From an uncultured Clostridia bacterium (GTDB lineage Bacteria; Bacillota; Clostridia; UMGS1810): a stretch of DNA of 41,173 bases. The stretch is from positions 1 to 41,173 of the forward strand of contig CAKSIN010000020.1 of NCBI GenBank assembly GCA_934463115.1, in the 5' to 3' direction. Below are positions 25,401 through 35,227 of the stretch, one piece after another; position 1 is the first letter of the stretch, and each line of letters opens with the position of its first letter. The notes below the pieces were generated by a model, which saw nothing but the letters and a program-made list of their open reading frames with translations, had not been told where the DNA came from and did no database searches. The position numbers were made by a program, and so were the translations under genes.

Positions 25401-26345
25401 CTATCTGCCGAGAAATGCCGCACCGATTATACCGGCATCGTTTCCGAGTTTTGCAACTTCAATTTTCGGCGATTCCACCAAGTCGCCGCCATAAGTGTGA
25501 CCGATAACACGCTTTTTAATCGGATCAAGCAGGTTATCGCCCTGTTTGCTTACGGCACCGCCTATTGCAACAACGCTCGGCTGGAAAATATTTATAAGAT
25601 TGATTATTCCCTCCGAAACATATTTTATATACTCATCAATAAGTTCACATCCGACTTTATCGCCGGCATCTTTTGCATCCCATGCAGTTTTTCCGCATGC
25701 CTTTCCATCCTTTTCAATAAGTTTTGCAACAAGTGATTCCGGATGTTCCTTTGCCTTTTTTTCAGTTTCGCGTATAAGAGCCGTCACTGATGCATATGCT
25801 TCCCAGCAGCCCTTTCTTCCGCACGAACATTCAACGCCGTCCACAACGATGGCTGTGTGTCCGAGTTCGCCGGCAATACCGTTGAAACCGGTACAAAGTT
25901 TTTTGTTTACGATAACTCCGCTTCCAACACCTGTTCCGAGTGTTACGGCAATAAAGTTTTCGACGCTGTCGTCGTTTAATGCAAAAAATTCTCCCAAAGC
26001 TGCGCAGTTTGCATCGTTATTTACATATATCGGCTTGTCAAAATACTTTTTAAGTTCATCGCAAAGCGGAACATTTCTGAAACCGAGGTTATTGTTGTAA
26101 ATTACAACTCCTTTTTTGTCATCTATGCATCCCGGGCATCCCATTCCGACAGACACAACCTCATCAAGCGATATGCTGTTTTCTTTAAGCAGTTTGTCAG
26201 CAAGACCTGCCATATCCTTTACAATTGCCCGGTATCCGTTTTTAACATCGGTTTCAACATACCCCTTTGCCGTTATGATCCCGGCTTCGTCCACAATGCC
26301 TACCTTAACTCCGGTACCGCCTATGTCTATTCCAATATAATACAT
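25401..26345 (-). CDS. ROK-family glucokinase
   Basis: 314 residues. Phosphate-binding IGIDIGGTGVKVGIVD at the start, VNNDANCAALGEFF, VTLGTGVGSGVIVNKKL, and the ROK zinc motif in VECSCGRKGCWEAYAS (CxCGxxGCxE). Most similar in layout to GlkA-type glucokinases of Firmicutes, which phosphorylate glucose in the cytosol; N-acetylmannosamine or other hexose specificity cannot be excluded. Start ATG with AAGGAG upstream. It sits between hprK and murB, in an operon of carbon-control and wall genes. Confidence 0.93.
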   Translation of the reverse strand: MYYIGIDIGGTGVKVGIVDEAGIITAKGYVETDVKNGYRAIVKDMAGLADKLLKENSISLDEVVSVGMGCPGCIDDKKGVVIYNNNLGFRNVPLCDELKKYFDKPIYVNNDANCAALGEFFALNDDSVENFIAVTLGTGVGSGVIVNKKLCTGFNGIAGELGHTAIVVDGVECSCGRKGCWEAYASVTALIRETEKKAKEHPESLVAKLIEKDGKACGKTAWDAKDAGDKVGCELIDEYIKYVSEGIINLINIFQPSVVAIGGAVSKQGDNLLDPIKKRVIGHTYGGDLVESPKIEVAKLGNDAGIIGAAFLGR

Positions 26346-26358
26346 GTCAATTCTCCTT

Positions 26359-27306
26359 TTAGTTTTCTGATGATTTTGATTTCATTTCGTTTATTATACG
26401 GTTGTTAAGTGCCTCGGCAGCGTTATATCCCATTTTCTTCTGACGGTGATTCATAGCCGCAACTTCAATTACAACCGCAAGGTTTCTGCCGGGTTTAACC
26501 GGTATTGTAACCGATGGAATCTGCATTCCGAGTATCTCGGTATACTCGGTGTTGAGTCCGAGGCGGTCGTACTGTTTTTTCTCTTTCCACGATTCAAGGT
26601 TGATAACAAGATCAATCTTTTCGGTATTCTTTACAGCACCCATACCGAATATCATCTTGACATCGACAATTCCTATTCCTCGAAGCTCTATAAAATGCCT
26701 TATTATATCTGGGGCACTTCCGATAAGCGATTTGTCCGAAACACGGCGAACTTCAACAGCATCATCCGCAACAAGTCTGTGACCTCTTTTAACAAGCTCT
26801 ATTGCAGTTTCGCTCTTGCCGATTCCGCTGTCACCAAGCAAGAGTATTCCCTCGCCGTATACTTCAACAAGCACACCGTGAGTTGTAACTCTCGGAGCAA
26901 GCTCCACGTTCAAAAAAGCAATCAACGCACTTACAAAACGCGATGTTGACATATGTGTTCTCGCCAGCGGAGTGTTGTATTTCTCCGCGAGTTCGCGCAT
27001 TTCCGGCGGCACTGTCATATCACGGGTTACAATAACAAACGGGAGATTTTTTTCAAACAGTTTTTCAAAAGATTCTCTCCTAGCCTCGGGTGTCATTTTA
27101 TTTATATATGTAATTTCAACCCTTCCTATGACCTGAATACGCGTGTTATCGAAATAATCGAAAAAACCTGCAAGCTGAAGACTCGGACGGTTGACTTCGT
27201 TGTTTGTTATATACACCGAGTTAATGTCGGTTGATTCGTAAACAAGCTCCAGTCCAAACTCATCAATAATCTTTTTCAGTCCGACTCTGAAATTGTGTTC
27301 TTCCAT
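26359..27306 (-). CDS. hprK: HPr kinase/phosphorylase
   Basis: 315 residues. Walker A GDSGIGKS at 158-165, then ELVKRGHRLVADDAVEV, and the family signature IELRGIGIVDVKMIFGMGA. N-terminal domain FFDYFDNTRIQVIGRVE is also typical. Known role: phosphorylates HPr on a serine to set carbon catabolite repression, and reverses it at high phosphate. First gene of the operon hprK-ROK-murB-rapZ-yvcK-whiA-dnaE, with its own promoter. Start ATG with GAGGTG upstream. Confidence 0.98.
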   Translation of the reverse strand: MEEHNFRVGLKKIIDEFGLELVYESTDINSVYITNNEVNRPSLQLAGFFDYFDNTRIQVIGRVEITYINKMTPEARRESFEKLFEKNLPFVIVTRDMTVPPEMRELAEKYNTPLARTHMSTSRFVSALIAFLNVELAPRVTTHGVLVEVYGEGILLLGDSGIGKSETAIELVKRGHRLVADDAVEVRRVSDKSLIGSAPDIIRHFIELRGIGIVDVKMIFGMGAVKNTEKIDLVINLESWKEKKQYDRLGLNTEYTEILGMQIPSVTIPVKPGRNLAVVIEVAAMNHRQKKMGYNAAEALNNRIINEMKSKSSEN

Positions 27307-27338
27307 AGAAACACCTCAATTCATTAGTTCTTAAATTG

Positions 27339-27367
27339 ATTATAACATAATATTTTATTTTCTTCAA
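27339..27367 (-). promoter_or_regulatory. Sigma-A promoter of the hprK-dnaE operon
   Basis: On the minus strand TTGAAG (27367-27362) and a perfect TATAAT (27344-27339), 17 bp apart, 32 bases before hprK. Confidence 0.7.
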
Positions 27368-27448
27368 GTGATTTTGTGAATTTTTGTATATAAACGGAAA
27401 ACTATGGAATTAAGAATTTTTCATCATGTTATTTGACAATAAATGACA

Positions 27449-27477
27449 GTATATCTAAACCGTGTAAGGGAAAAATT
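27449..27477 (+). promoter_or_regulatory. SigF/SigG-type sporulation promoter of sigG
   Basis: GTATA (27449-27453) followed after 15 bp by GGAAAAATT (27469-27477). This fits the forespore consensus (-35 GHATA, -10 GGHRARNTH as known from Bacillus) at every position. The predicted start of transcription is about 25 bases before the ATG at 27512. Sigma-A-like boxes are absent here. Confidence 0.65.
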
Positions 27478-27511
27478 TAATTGACACTAAAAACGACGAG
27501 AGGTGCATAGC

Positions 27512-28279
27512 ATGAACAAGGTGGAAATTTGCGGAGTAAACACAGCATCACTTCCGGTTTTGACAAAATCAGAGAAAGATGAGCTGTTTTTGAAAATTAA
27601 AAAAGGTGACGTCTCTGCCAGAGACGAATTTGTTAAAGGAAATTTAAGGCTTGTACTGAGTGTAATACAAAGATTCGGAAACCGCGGGGAAAACATGGAT
27701 GATTTGTTTCAGGTCGGTTGTATCGGACTCATTAAAGCAATGGATAATTTTGACATCACCCAAAACGTCCAATTCTCAACATATGCCGTGCCTATGATCA
27801 TTGGGGAGGTTCGCAGATATCTTCGGGATAACAATTCCATCCGCGTAAGCCGCTCGCTGCGCGATACGGCATACAAAGCGCTGAAAGTTAAAGAAGCGCT
27901 TACAAAAAAGAATGAAAAGGAGCCTACCATAAATGAAATTGCACGTGAACTTAATCTGCCCAAGGAGGATGTGGTATTTGCCCTTGATTCCATACAGGAT
28001 CCCGTCTCGTTATACGAACCGGTATATAACGACGGCGCGGATGCAATCTTCGTTATGGACCAGGTAAGCGATGATAAAAACACCGACGAAAACTGGCTCG
28101 AAGAAATTGCACTTAAGGAAGCTCTCAAAAAGCTTGGCGACCGCGAAAAACACATCCTTGACCTAAGGTTTTTTAAGGGACGTACACAAATGGAGGTAGC
28201 CTCCGAGCTGGGAATAAGCCAGGCTCAGGTATCACGTCTCGAAAAAACCGCCCTCAAACATATGCAAAAATATGTTTAA
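27512..28279 (+). CDS. sigG: Forespore RNA polymerase sigma factor SigG
   Basis: 255 residues from ATG 27512, which has AGAGGTG six bases upstream. The N-terminus MNKVEICGVNTASLPVLT is nearly diagnostic for SigG. Region 2 has DDLFQVGCIGLIKAMDNFD and FSTYAVPMIIGEVRRYLRDN; region 3 RVSRSLRDTAYKAL; region 4 LDLRFFKGRTQMEVASELGISQAQVSRLEK. Known role: late forespore gene expression (spore protection, germination proteins). In Bacillus and many Clostridia it follows spoIIGA-sigE; here those genes are not adjacent, and it stands alone between divergent hprK and convergent addA, behind a forespore-type promoter. Confidence 0.93.
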   Translation: MNKVEICGVNTASLPVLTKSEKDELFLKIKKGDVSARDEFVKGNLRLVLSVIQRFGNRGENMDDLFQVGCIGLIKAMDNFDITQNVQFSTYAVPMIIGEVRRYLRDNNSIRVSRSLRDTAYKALKVKEALTKKNEKEPTINEIARELNLPKEDVVFALDSIQDPVSLYEPVYNDGADAIFVMDQVSDDKNTDENWLEEIALKEALKKLGDREKHILDLRFFKGRTQMEVASELGISQAQVSRLEKTALKHMQKYV

Positions 28280-28328
28280 GGGCTTTGTTACTGTTATGTT
28301 ATGCTTTTAACATCCATTTATTCATTTG

Positions 28329-31300
28329 TTATACCTCAACAACCTGCCCGCAGTCAAGCAAAAATAAATATTTCTTTGACACTTTTTTGCCGAAAGAAAT
28401 TTCCAGCGCACGGGCATAATAATCAAGCTGCGGTTTATACCTGCGTGCAATATCATCAACATTGCCGCTGACTTTGTCTGTTTTGTAATCAACAATAATT
28501 ATTCCGTTGTTATCATCTTCAAAGCAGACATCAATCATCCCCTGAACAACGGTCTTGTCACCTTTTGGCGCGTCGGAATTTATATCTGACGCGTCTATGA
28601 GGATTTTAAAGCTGTATTCACGCTTTAAAAATTTGTAATTCAATTTCATTTTTTTACCGAGTTCTGTTGAAAACAATTTTGCAATATTTTGGCGGTTCAC
28701 ATATGATGCCTGATTTTCAGTTATAAACCCACGTTCAATCATGCTGTCTATTTGCGCATTAACGGAGTTTTCGTCACATACTGCGGAAAAATCCAATTTT
28801 TCCATTACAAGATGAGTATATGTGCCTATATCGGCTGCTGTCGGTTTTTCCGCAGCGTCAACAAAACGCGGTGACTTTACTTTAAACTGTCTGAAATAAT
28901 TGTAAACCGCATCATCATCCGCAATATTTTCCATTCGTTTAAGTTCTGTAACAGATATATTTGACGGAACAAGCGCAGATTTATCATACGGATACACAAA
29001 ATCGAGCCTGTCGCGTACCAAATCATCACCGTCCGGACGGCCTTTCAAGTCGGCAAAATTATATTCTTTTGTGCCGTCATCCACGTTAAGAATCAGCTGA
29101 CTTTTGCTTTCGCGTACCAGATTGAATTTTGAACCGTCATCCACACAGCAATCAAACTTATCCGTACAGTTATCCGTTACGCTCGGATTTCTCAGCACTG
29201 CCGCAAGAATCCAGCGAATATAGTTGCGTGCCTGTGTACTTACAGAACTTTGTATTTTATATTTACTCATTTTTAATGCGTTAACCGTATTTGAAATTAC
29301 GGCGTCAAAATTTTTATCGGCTGCTGTGATTATAAGCTTTTCCCTTGCCCGTGTAAGCGCCACATACAAAATACGCATTTCCTCGGACAGCATTTCGGAT
29401 ATAATTGTCTCTTTTATAACCGTTTTTATCGGCAAAGGATATCTGTAGAGCAAATCGGGATGAATATAGTCCATTCCCATGCCGTACCCCTTATGAATCA
29501 GTATTCGTTCCGACGCGTCTTTCAGATTGAAGTTTTTTGCACATTGAGCAACAAAAACAATCGGAAATTCCAATCCTTTGCTCTTATGAATTGTCATAAT
29601 ACGAACAACATTTTCATCATCACTGAGTGTTTTGGCACTGTCAATTTTGGCTTTTCCGTTTTTAACGGAATCAATATAACGTATAAAATTAAATATGCCC
29701 CTGTAATCCGTAGCCTCAAAATCCCGCGCTTTGTTATACAATGCGCGGACATTGGCCTTTTTCAAATCCGCATTCGGCAAAAATGAAAGATATGACATAT
29801 AATCGCACTTCTCTACAACATCCCATATAAGTTTGTCTGTCGGACAATATCTTGATTTGTCATAAAATTCACTCAATGTTCCGAGGAATGATTTTATATT
29901 TGCAGAAAGAATATCATCATTATCCCTGCAATATCTCATGACGGAATCGTAAAAATATCCCTGTTTCTTTGCAGCACGAATGCAGACAAAATCATCATCG
30001 CTGAATCCGAATACCGGATGGCGCATCACCGACAGCAGCGCAACATCGTCAAACGGATTATCGATAATCTTAAGGCAGTTTATAAGAAAAACAATCTCGG
30101 GTGTGTCATAGTAGTCGCTGCCTATATCGCAATAAACCGGTATCTGAGCTGTTGTGAGTATATCGTTGTACACCTCTGCATAGCCATGTGTACTCCTAAG
30201 CAATATCGCTATGTCCGAATACTTTACCGGTCTGTACGAATCCGAAGGTTTATCATACACCGTGTAGCCGCATTTTATCATATCATTTATACGGTTGGCA
30301 ATATAAATTGCCTCTGCTTCGGTATTGCCGAGTTCTTCAACCGAATCTTCTGCGCCGTCATCCGAAGATTCCGAAAGCGATGGCGAATCATCATCTATGC
30401 ATACTATATCCGCAGTATTCATATCCGTATTAACGTCTTCGTACGAGCCATCATTATAATACAAAAACTCATTCTCATCATATTCAAGTTCGCCCAATTC
30501 ATCGCACATAAGCTGTGCAAAGACAGAATTTACCGCATCAAGCACAGCCGAACGGCTGCGAAAATTCTTGCTCATGATGATACGGTTAAATTTACCGTCG
30601 CCCGTTCCGTAATCGGGATAAGCGTCAAACTTATTTTTAAACAGTGTCGGCTCCGAACCGCGGAATCTGTAGATACTCTGTTTCATATCTCCCACCATAA
30701 ACATATTCGGTTTACCGTCTTGTTTTCGCGACACGGCATTGAATATTGCCTCCTGAACACTGTTGCAATCCTGATATTCGTCCACATATATTTCATCAAA
30801 ACGCTCGGCAAGCGCAATCGCCGTGTTTGTGCGGCGGCCGTTTGAATCGACAAGAAGACTTAGCGCAAGGTGCTCAAGATCGTTGAAGTCAACAATATTT
30901 TTTTCTCTTTTGTATTCGCTGAATTTATCCGAAAAAGCGCACATTATTTCAGCAAGTTTTTTAACCTCTTTATGCGCGGCTTTCATGTCATCGTTTAATT
31001 CATCAAGTGTACACGGAACATACTTCGCAGCAAGGTTTTTGCAAATATCTTTCGCCGTGTTTCTATGGTACTTTACTTTTTCGCAAATATCCTTGTCGGC
31101 AGCTTTCGGGAATCTGAGAACATCAAATTTTAAATCAGCCAGTGCCGCATATACTCTGTCCCAACCGGACGCATTCACAACATGTTCGCATCTGTCTGCT
31201 TCATCAGACACAAGAGCAAGCGGTTTTACAAAATCATCCGAGAATTTGCAAAGCGATACAGCGCGTCTGTAGTGTTCCATAGCCGCCGCGCAGCCGTCAT

Positions 31301-31922
31301 GAACCCTTTCCAGCGTTATGTCAAGCCACTTATTGTCAGTCAAAAATTCATCGCTCATTTTGCAAATAAGTTCCGCTCCGTCCGGGGTACTCATTGAGTA
31401 ATCATACATTTTGAATATTATATCCATAAGCTGCGAATCTCTTTTTGACGTGTATCTGTCAACGAGATCAAGAAATTCGCTGTCATTATTTTCATAGTAT
31501 TCATCAAACACCGCGTCGAGAATATTCCTGCGTGCAAGCTCCGTTTCGGCTTCATCTGCAATGCGAAATCCGGGCGAAAGTGACAGACGGTGAAAGTTTG
31601 CCCTGAGTACATCCAGACAAAAACTGTGAATGGTGCATATCGAGGCGTTATTTATCAGCATAAGCTGTCGGTTAAGATGTTCTGTATTTTCAGCTGTGTC
31701 AAGCTCCGACATTATCTTTTGCATAAGTCTGCCTTTGAGTTCGGCAGCTGCGGCATTGGTAAATGTTACAATAAGCAATCTGTCGATATCGGCTTTTCCG
31801 CTTACAACACGGCTGACGATTCTCTCTACCATAACTGCAGTTTTTCCCGAGCCTGCCGCCGCCGATACAAGATTATCGGCTATCGGTGCGTCGATGGCAC
31901 GTTGCTGCATTTCAGTCCACAT
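28329..31922 (-). CDS. addA: ATP-dependent helicase/nuclease subunit AddA
   Basis: 1197 residues from ATG 31922, which has GGAGG nine bases upstream; a longer open frame exists but lacks this. UvrD/SF1 helicase motifs: SAAAGSGKTAVMVERIV (Walker A), IVTFTNAAAAELKGRL (Ia), ERFDEIYVDEYQDCNSVQ (Walker B/II), MVGDMKQSIYRFRGSEP (III), TIHKSKGLEFPIVFVAQ (V), EEMRILYVALTRAREKLIITAA (VI). The C-terminal RecB-like nuclease has GMIDVCFED and IIVDYKTDKV (catalytic D and K). With AddB it resects double-strand ends for recombination. Overlaps the addB stop by 11 bases. Confidence 0.97.
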   Translation of the reverse strand: MWTEMQQRAIDAPIADNLVSAAAGSGKTAVMVERIVSRVVSGKADIDRLLIVTFTNAAAAELKGRLMQKIMSELDTAENTEHLNRQLMLINNASICTIHSFCLDVLRANFHRLSLSPGFRIADEAETELARRNILDAVFDEYYENNDSEFLDLVDRYTSKRDSQLMDIIFKMYDYSMSTPDGAELICKMSDEFLTDNKWLDITLERVHDGCAAAMEHYRRAVSLCKFSDDFVKPLALVSDEADRCEHVVNASGWDRVYAALADLKFDVLRFPKAADKDICEKVKYHRNTAKDICKNLAAKYVPCTLDELNDDMKAAHKEVKKLAEIMCAFSDKFSEYKREKNIVDFNDLEHLALSLLVDSNGRRTNTAIALAERFDEIYVDEYQDCNSVQEAIFNAVSRKQDGKPNMFMVGDMKQSIYRFRGSEPTLFKNKFDAYPDYGTGDGKFNRIIMSKNFRSRSAVLDAVNSVFAQLMCDELGELEYDENEFLYYNDGSYEDVNTDMNTADIVCIDDDSPSLSESSDDGAEDSVEELGNTEAEAIYIANRINDMIKCGYTVYDKPSDSYRPVKYSDIAILLRSTHGYAEVYNDILTTAQIPVYCDIGSDYYDTPEIVFLINCLKIIDNPFDDVALLSVMRHPVFGFSDDDFVCIRAAKKQGYFYDSVMRYCRDNDDILSANIKSFLGTLSEFYDKSRYCPTDKLIWDVVEKCDYMSYLSFLPNADLKKANVRALYNKARDFEATDYRGIFNFIRYIDSVKNGKAKIDSAKTLSDDENVVRIMTIHKSKGLEFPIVFVAQCAKNFNLKDASERILIHKGYGMGMDYIHPDLLYRYPLPIKTVIKETIISEMLSEEMRILYVALTRAREKLIITAADKNFDAVISNTVNALKMSKYKIQSSVSTQARNYIRWILAAVLRNPSVTDNCTDKFDCCVDDGSKFNLVRESKSQLILNVDDGTKEYNFADLKGRPDGDDLVRDRLDFVYPYDKSALVPSNISVTELKRMENIADDDAVYNYFRQFKVKSPRFVDAAEKPTAADIGTYTHLVMEKLDFSAVCDENSVNAQIDSMIERGFITENQASYVNRQNIAKLFSTELGKKMKLNYKFLKREYSFKILIDASDINSDAPKGDKTVVQGMIDVCFEDDNNGIIIVDYKTDKVSGNVDDIARRYKPQLDYYARALEISFGKKVSKKYLFLLDCGQVVEV

Positions 31923-34900
31923 CTGTCTTTTCCTCCATTCTTTTAAACACTTCTTCACTCTTAACGGCAGGGAGATGATTATACGCATTTGATTTATCGG
32001 TGCAATCAAAGCGGCACACCGATGAATAATCACAGTATTCGCACGGGGTAAATCTTCCCTTTTTATACGGATTAATGCTTATATCTCCGGAGGCTATGTC
32101 GCTGCAAATATCAGACAGCATTGCTGCCAAATATTTATCAATAATTTCAAATTGCTTAGTACTGTATCGGTTTTTCAACCCTGCCGTTTTTTTATCATAT
32201 GCTTCGCGAACGCACTCATCGGATACAGACATACCTTTAATCTCAATGTTTCCCGGTACTTTTGCATCTGAATTGCTTTTTGAAACACGTGATGATTCGG
32301 ACTTGATTTTGTCATCCAGCACATAGTAAAATGCGCCGCCGTATTTATATTCCGGAACAGAATCAACAAGTGCATTCAAATACACTGACAGCTGGATATC
32401 GAGTCCGTACAGAACTTCATCGAGTTTAAAATTTTTTGTTCCGGTTTTATAATCTATAACACGAACATATTCGTCATCACCCGTTTTATAGGTATCAACG
32501 CGGTCAATCTTTCCTGTCAAACCAATCGTTTTTCCGTCTTTCATCGGAATTTCTATACATCCGAGGGGCGAGTTTTCATCAAATACAAGTTCAAAATCCT
32601 TAGGTCGGAATTTTGATTCACTTATTCCTTTCGCCATCGATACAAAGCAATGGTATGTTGTACTTTTCAACCGTTCGATTATATATTTGTCTCTTCCGGA
32701 CAGTGTATCAACATTTGATTCAATTTCATCAATATATGTATCTATCATATCCGAAATTTTTTCGGATATTTTCATTTTGTCGTAATTTGTGTAATCCCCG
32801 CCGGATGACGCGAAATCACGCAGAACATTTTCAAGCACTGAATGCATTATATTTCCAATATCAAGGCTGTCAACTGCCGACTCTTTCGGTACGGATGCGC
32901 GGAGAATATAGTCCATAAAATATGAATATCTGCATGCCATGTAGCGCTGAATTCTCGAAACGGACGTATGCGAAAAAATGCCGATCAGTTTTCTGAGATG
33001 TTCGGGATTCAGCCTATGCGCAATATTGTCGGATATTCTGTATTTGTCTGCTTTTTCGGAAAAACCGCATTGCCTGTAATATTCATAAACATTTTTCCAT
33101 ATGCCGTCACATTCACCCAGACGTGTGTACTCAGAAATATTCTTGCACATATATTCTCTGCACATTTTTTGCGAGTAAATGTTCCTGAGCGGGTTGCTGT
33201 CGGCTCCAAATTCACCCGATTCTGTAATATTTAATATACTGCACAGACGTCCGACGATATATGAACGCCTGAGAGTATTAAAGTCATTGCCGGCTTTAGG
33301 ATAAGATACATACAGTCTCTCCGTAGGCAGGGTAAATGTTGTGTAAACCGAAAACTGCGAATAATACGCCGCAACAGAAGAAGTGGTTGAAAAATCAATT
33401 CCGCTGCTGTTTATTCGTTCCTTATCGCGGTCGCTGAAAACTCCCTCGGCTTTCGGTACCAGCGGAAACACACCATCGTTGACTCCGAGGACAAAAAGCA
33501 CCTTTATGCCGCTTATTCTTGTGCGTTCGGTATTCCCCACTATGATTTTATCCAATCCGTTCGGAATGTAGCCGATTTTGTGCTGAGAAAATGCGGTGTC
33601 GAGAATTTTCAGAAACTCCGCCGGGCTGACTTTTCTTTCGCCGCACACGTAAACAATATCGTCGAATGTATCGGAGAGCAAATTCCAAATCTGCTCATAT
33701 TCCTTTGCATATCTGAGATTGCCGATTTCCGTGAACTTTTCTATGTATTGCGAGATTGTCTGGGGAAGTTCTGCTACATCTGCGAGAAAACGATACAAGG
33801 CTGTCATATTCTCACTGACAGTATGTCTCCCTTTTATTTTTTCGTGCATTGAAATAAGCGGCAGAATGTATGTATCGCGTATTTTGCAGACGCGTTTTTT
33901 TAAAACGGTATTGTCTTTAAAATATTTGTCGGCGGTTTTGTTCCAGCGGGTGCCGTCAAGCCACGCAGCCCTCCCGATTCCGGTACATTCAATATAATTT
34001 TGCAGCATACATATATCACCCGGATCAATGTTTACAAATGCCGCCTTAAGATAACTGAATATACTTTCAAAACTGTAATTGAGGGTATATACCTCTAAAG
34101 TATCCAAAACAAAACGTATTATGTGATGTGTTGTTACATCATTTTTTTGGTCTATAAAATACGGTATGCCACAGCTGTCAAATATTCGCTCGATGTGTCT
34201 GTCATAGGTTGAAACATCGGAGCATACAATTCCTATATCGCGGTAGCGATAACCTTTATCGCGTACGAGCGTCATTATTTCAGCTGCGACAGACTCGGTT
34301 TCACTGCACGGGTTCGACGCGGCAAATACCTTTACATGCTTACAATCTCCGTCAAACTTCTTGCCGGGGAAGTGATAAAGATTGCTTTCGATATGTTTCA
34401 TTTCCGGTGTGGCAAATCCGTTATATTCGACATTAATTATTTTAACATCGGCAGTTATTTTGGATGCCAGTTTTCCGAGAGTGTCGTTCGTCGGCATAAA
34501 CAGAGTCGGATTCTTTTCGCGCGAATCCCGACAAAGAGATACATATACTTCCCGCGATTGCCGCACCATTTGACGTATTATTTCTGTTTCCTGAGGAACG
34601 AATGTCGAAAATTCGTCAAAAAACACATATTTATCTTTATATATGTCGCTGCATGCGAGCCTTTGTGCAAGAAGCGTCATAGAATCTCCGACATTGCCGA
34701 ATTTCTTTTCGGTTTGTTCATCACACATGTCAGAAATCTTTAATATATCACGCAGTTTCATGGACAGAACTTCGTCATCGGTCGAATCGGCAACAGATTT
34801 GAGCACTGATGAATCTATTATATATTTTTTTAATTCGGCAAGCGCCGAAGAAACTATATCAATATACCCCGTTGTGTCTCCCGTGTTCAAAAAATATTCG

Positions 34901-35205
34901 AGATCGGCATTTTTCAGAGCGTGTTCAATTATCAATGCACGGCTTACCGAATCGGGCTTTTGCGTGTACGGAAGACCAAGCAGTGATTCTGTTTGCACTG
35001 CCAACTTTGCAAAAGAAAAAACCTCAGCCGAATTGTCGCGTATTGAGCTTACTACCGAAAGCAAATTTCTCTCGGCAGCATGCGTATATTGCTCCGGAAC
35101 AATAAGCATAATCTCGCCGCCGCCCGATACAATATCATGGATTCTGTCGTATATATATTTACTTTTTCCGCTTTTTGCACGTCCGCAAACAACATTAAGT
35201 CCCAT
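31912..35205 (-). CDS. addB: ATP-dependent helicase/nuclease subunit AddB
   Basis: 1097 residues from ATG 35205, preceded by GGGGGGA; upstream in-frame ATGs run into the cupin gene and lack such a site. Walker A-like GRAKSGKSKYIYDRI near the start, the inactive-helicase landmarks VFFDEFSTFVPQE and VLFVLGVNDGVFP, and a RecB-family nuclease with VRVIDYKTGTKNF. Four cysteines for the AddB iron-sulfur cluster can be seen: one in MACRYSYF and the C-terminal PCEYCDYSSVCRFD. Second gene after the cupin, 22 bases behind it. Confidence 0.96.
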   Translation of the reverse strand: MGLNVVCGRAKSGKSKYIYDRIHDIVSGGGEIMLIVPEQYTHAAERNLLSVVSSIRDNSAEVFSFAKLAVQTESLLGLPYTQKPDSVSRALIIEHALKNADLEYFLNTGDTTGYIDIVSSALAELKKYIIDSSVLKSVADSTDDEVLSMKLRDILKISDMCDEQTEKKFGNVGDSMTLLAQRLACSDIYKDKYVFFDEFSTFVPQETEIIRQMVRQSREVYVSLCRDSREKNPTLFMPTNDTLGKLASKITADVKIINVEYNGFATPEMKHIESNLYHFPGKKFDGDCKHVKVFAASNPCSETESVAAEIMTLVRDKGYRYRDIGIVCSDVSTYDRHIERIFDSCGIPYFIDQKNDVTTHHIIRFVLDTLEVYTLNYSFESIFSYLKAAFVNIDPGDICMLQNYIECTGIGRAAWLDGTRWNKTADKYFKDNTVLKKRVCKIRDTYILPLISMHEKIKGRHTVSENMTALYRFLADVAELPQTISQYIEKFTEIGNLRYAKEYEQIWNLLSDTFDDIVYVCGERKVSPAEFLKILDTAFSQHKIGYIPNGLDKIIVGNTERTRISGIKVLFVLGVNDGVFPLVPKAEGVFSDRDKERINSSGIDFSTTSSVAAYYSQFSVYTTFTLPTERLYVSYPKAGNDFNTLRRSYIVGRLCSILNITESGEFGADSNPLRNIYSQKMCREYMCKNISEYTRLGECDGIWKNVYEYYRQCGFSEKADKYRISDNIAHRLNPEHLRKLIGIFSHTSVSRIQRYMACRYSYFMDYILRASVPKESAVDSLDIGNIMHSVLENVLRDFASSGGDYTNYDKMKISEKISDMIDTYIDEIESNVDTLSGRDKYIIERLKSTTYHCFVSMAKGISESKFRPKDFELVFDENSPLGCIEIPMKDGKTIGLTGKIDRVDTYKTGDDEYVRVIDYKTGTKNFKLDEVLYGLDIQLSVYLNALVDSVPEYKYGGAFYYVLDDKIKSESSRVSKSNSDAKVPGNIEIKGMSVSDECVREAYDKKTAGLKNRYSTKQFEIIDKYLAAMLSDICSDIASGDISINPYKKGRFTPCEYCDYSSVCRFDCTDKSNAYNHLPAVKSEEVFKRMEEKTDVD

Positions 35206-35227
35206 TACTATCCCCCCTGTATCAAGG

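Noticed and set aside
28297..28314. Hairpin ATGTTA/TAACAT between convergent sigG and addA
   Set aside because: Six A/T-rich pairs without G-C core and without a T run; not a convincing terminator.
30018..30845. 275-residue open frame on the plus strand inside addA
   Set aside because: Antisense shadow of a helicase gene with intact motifs; its composition is that of a reverse-complemented coding region.
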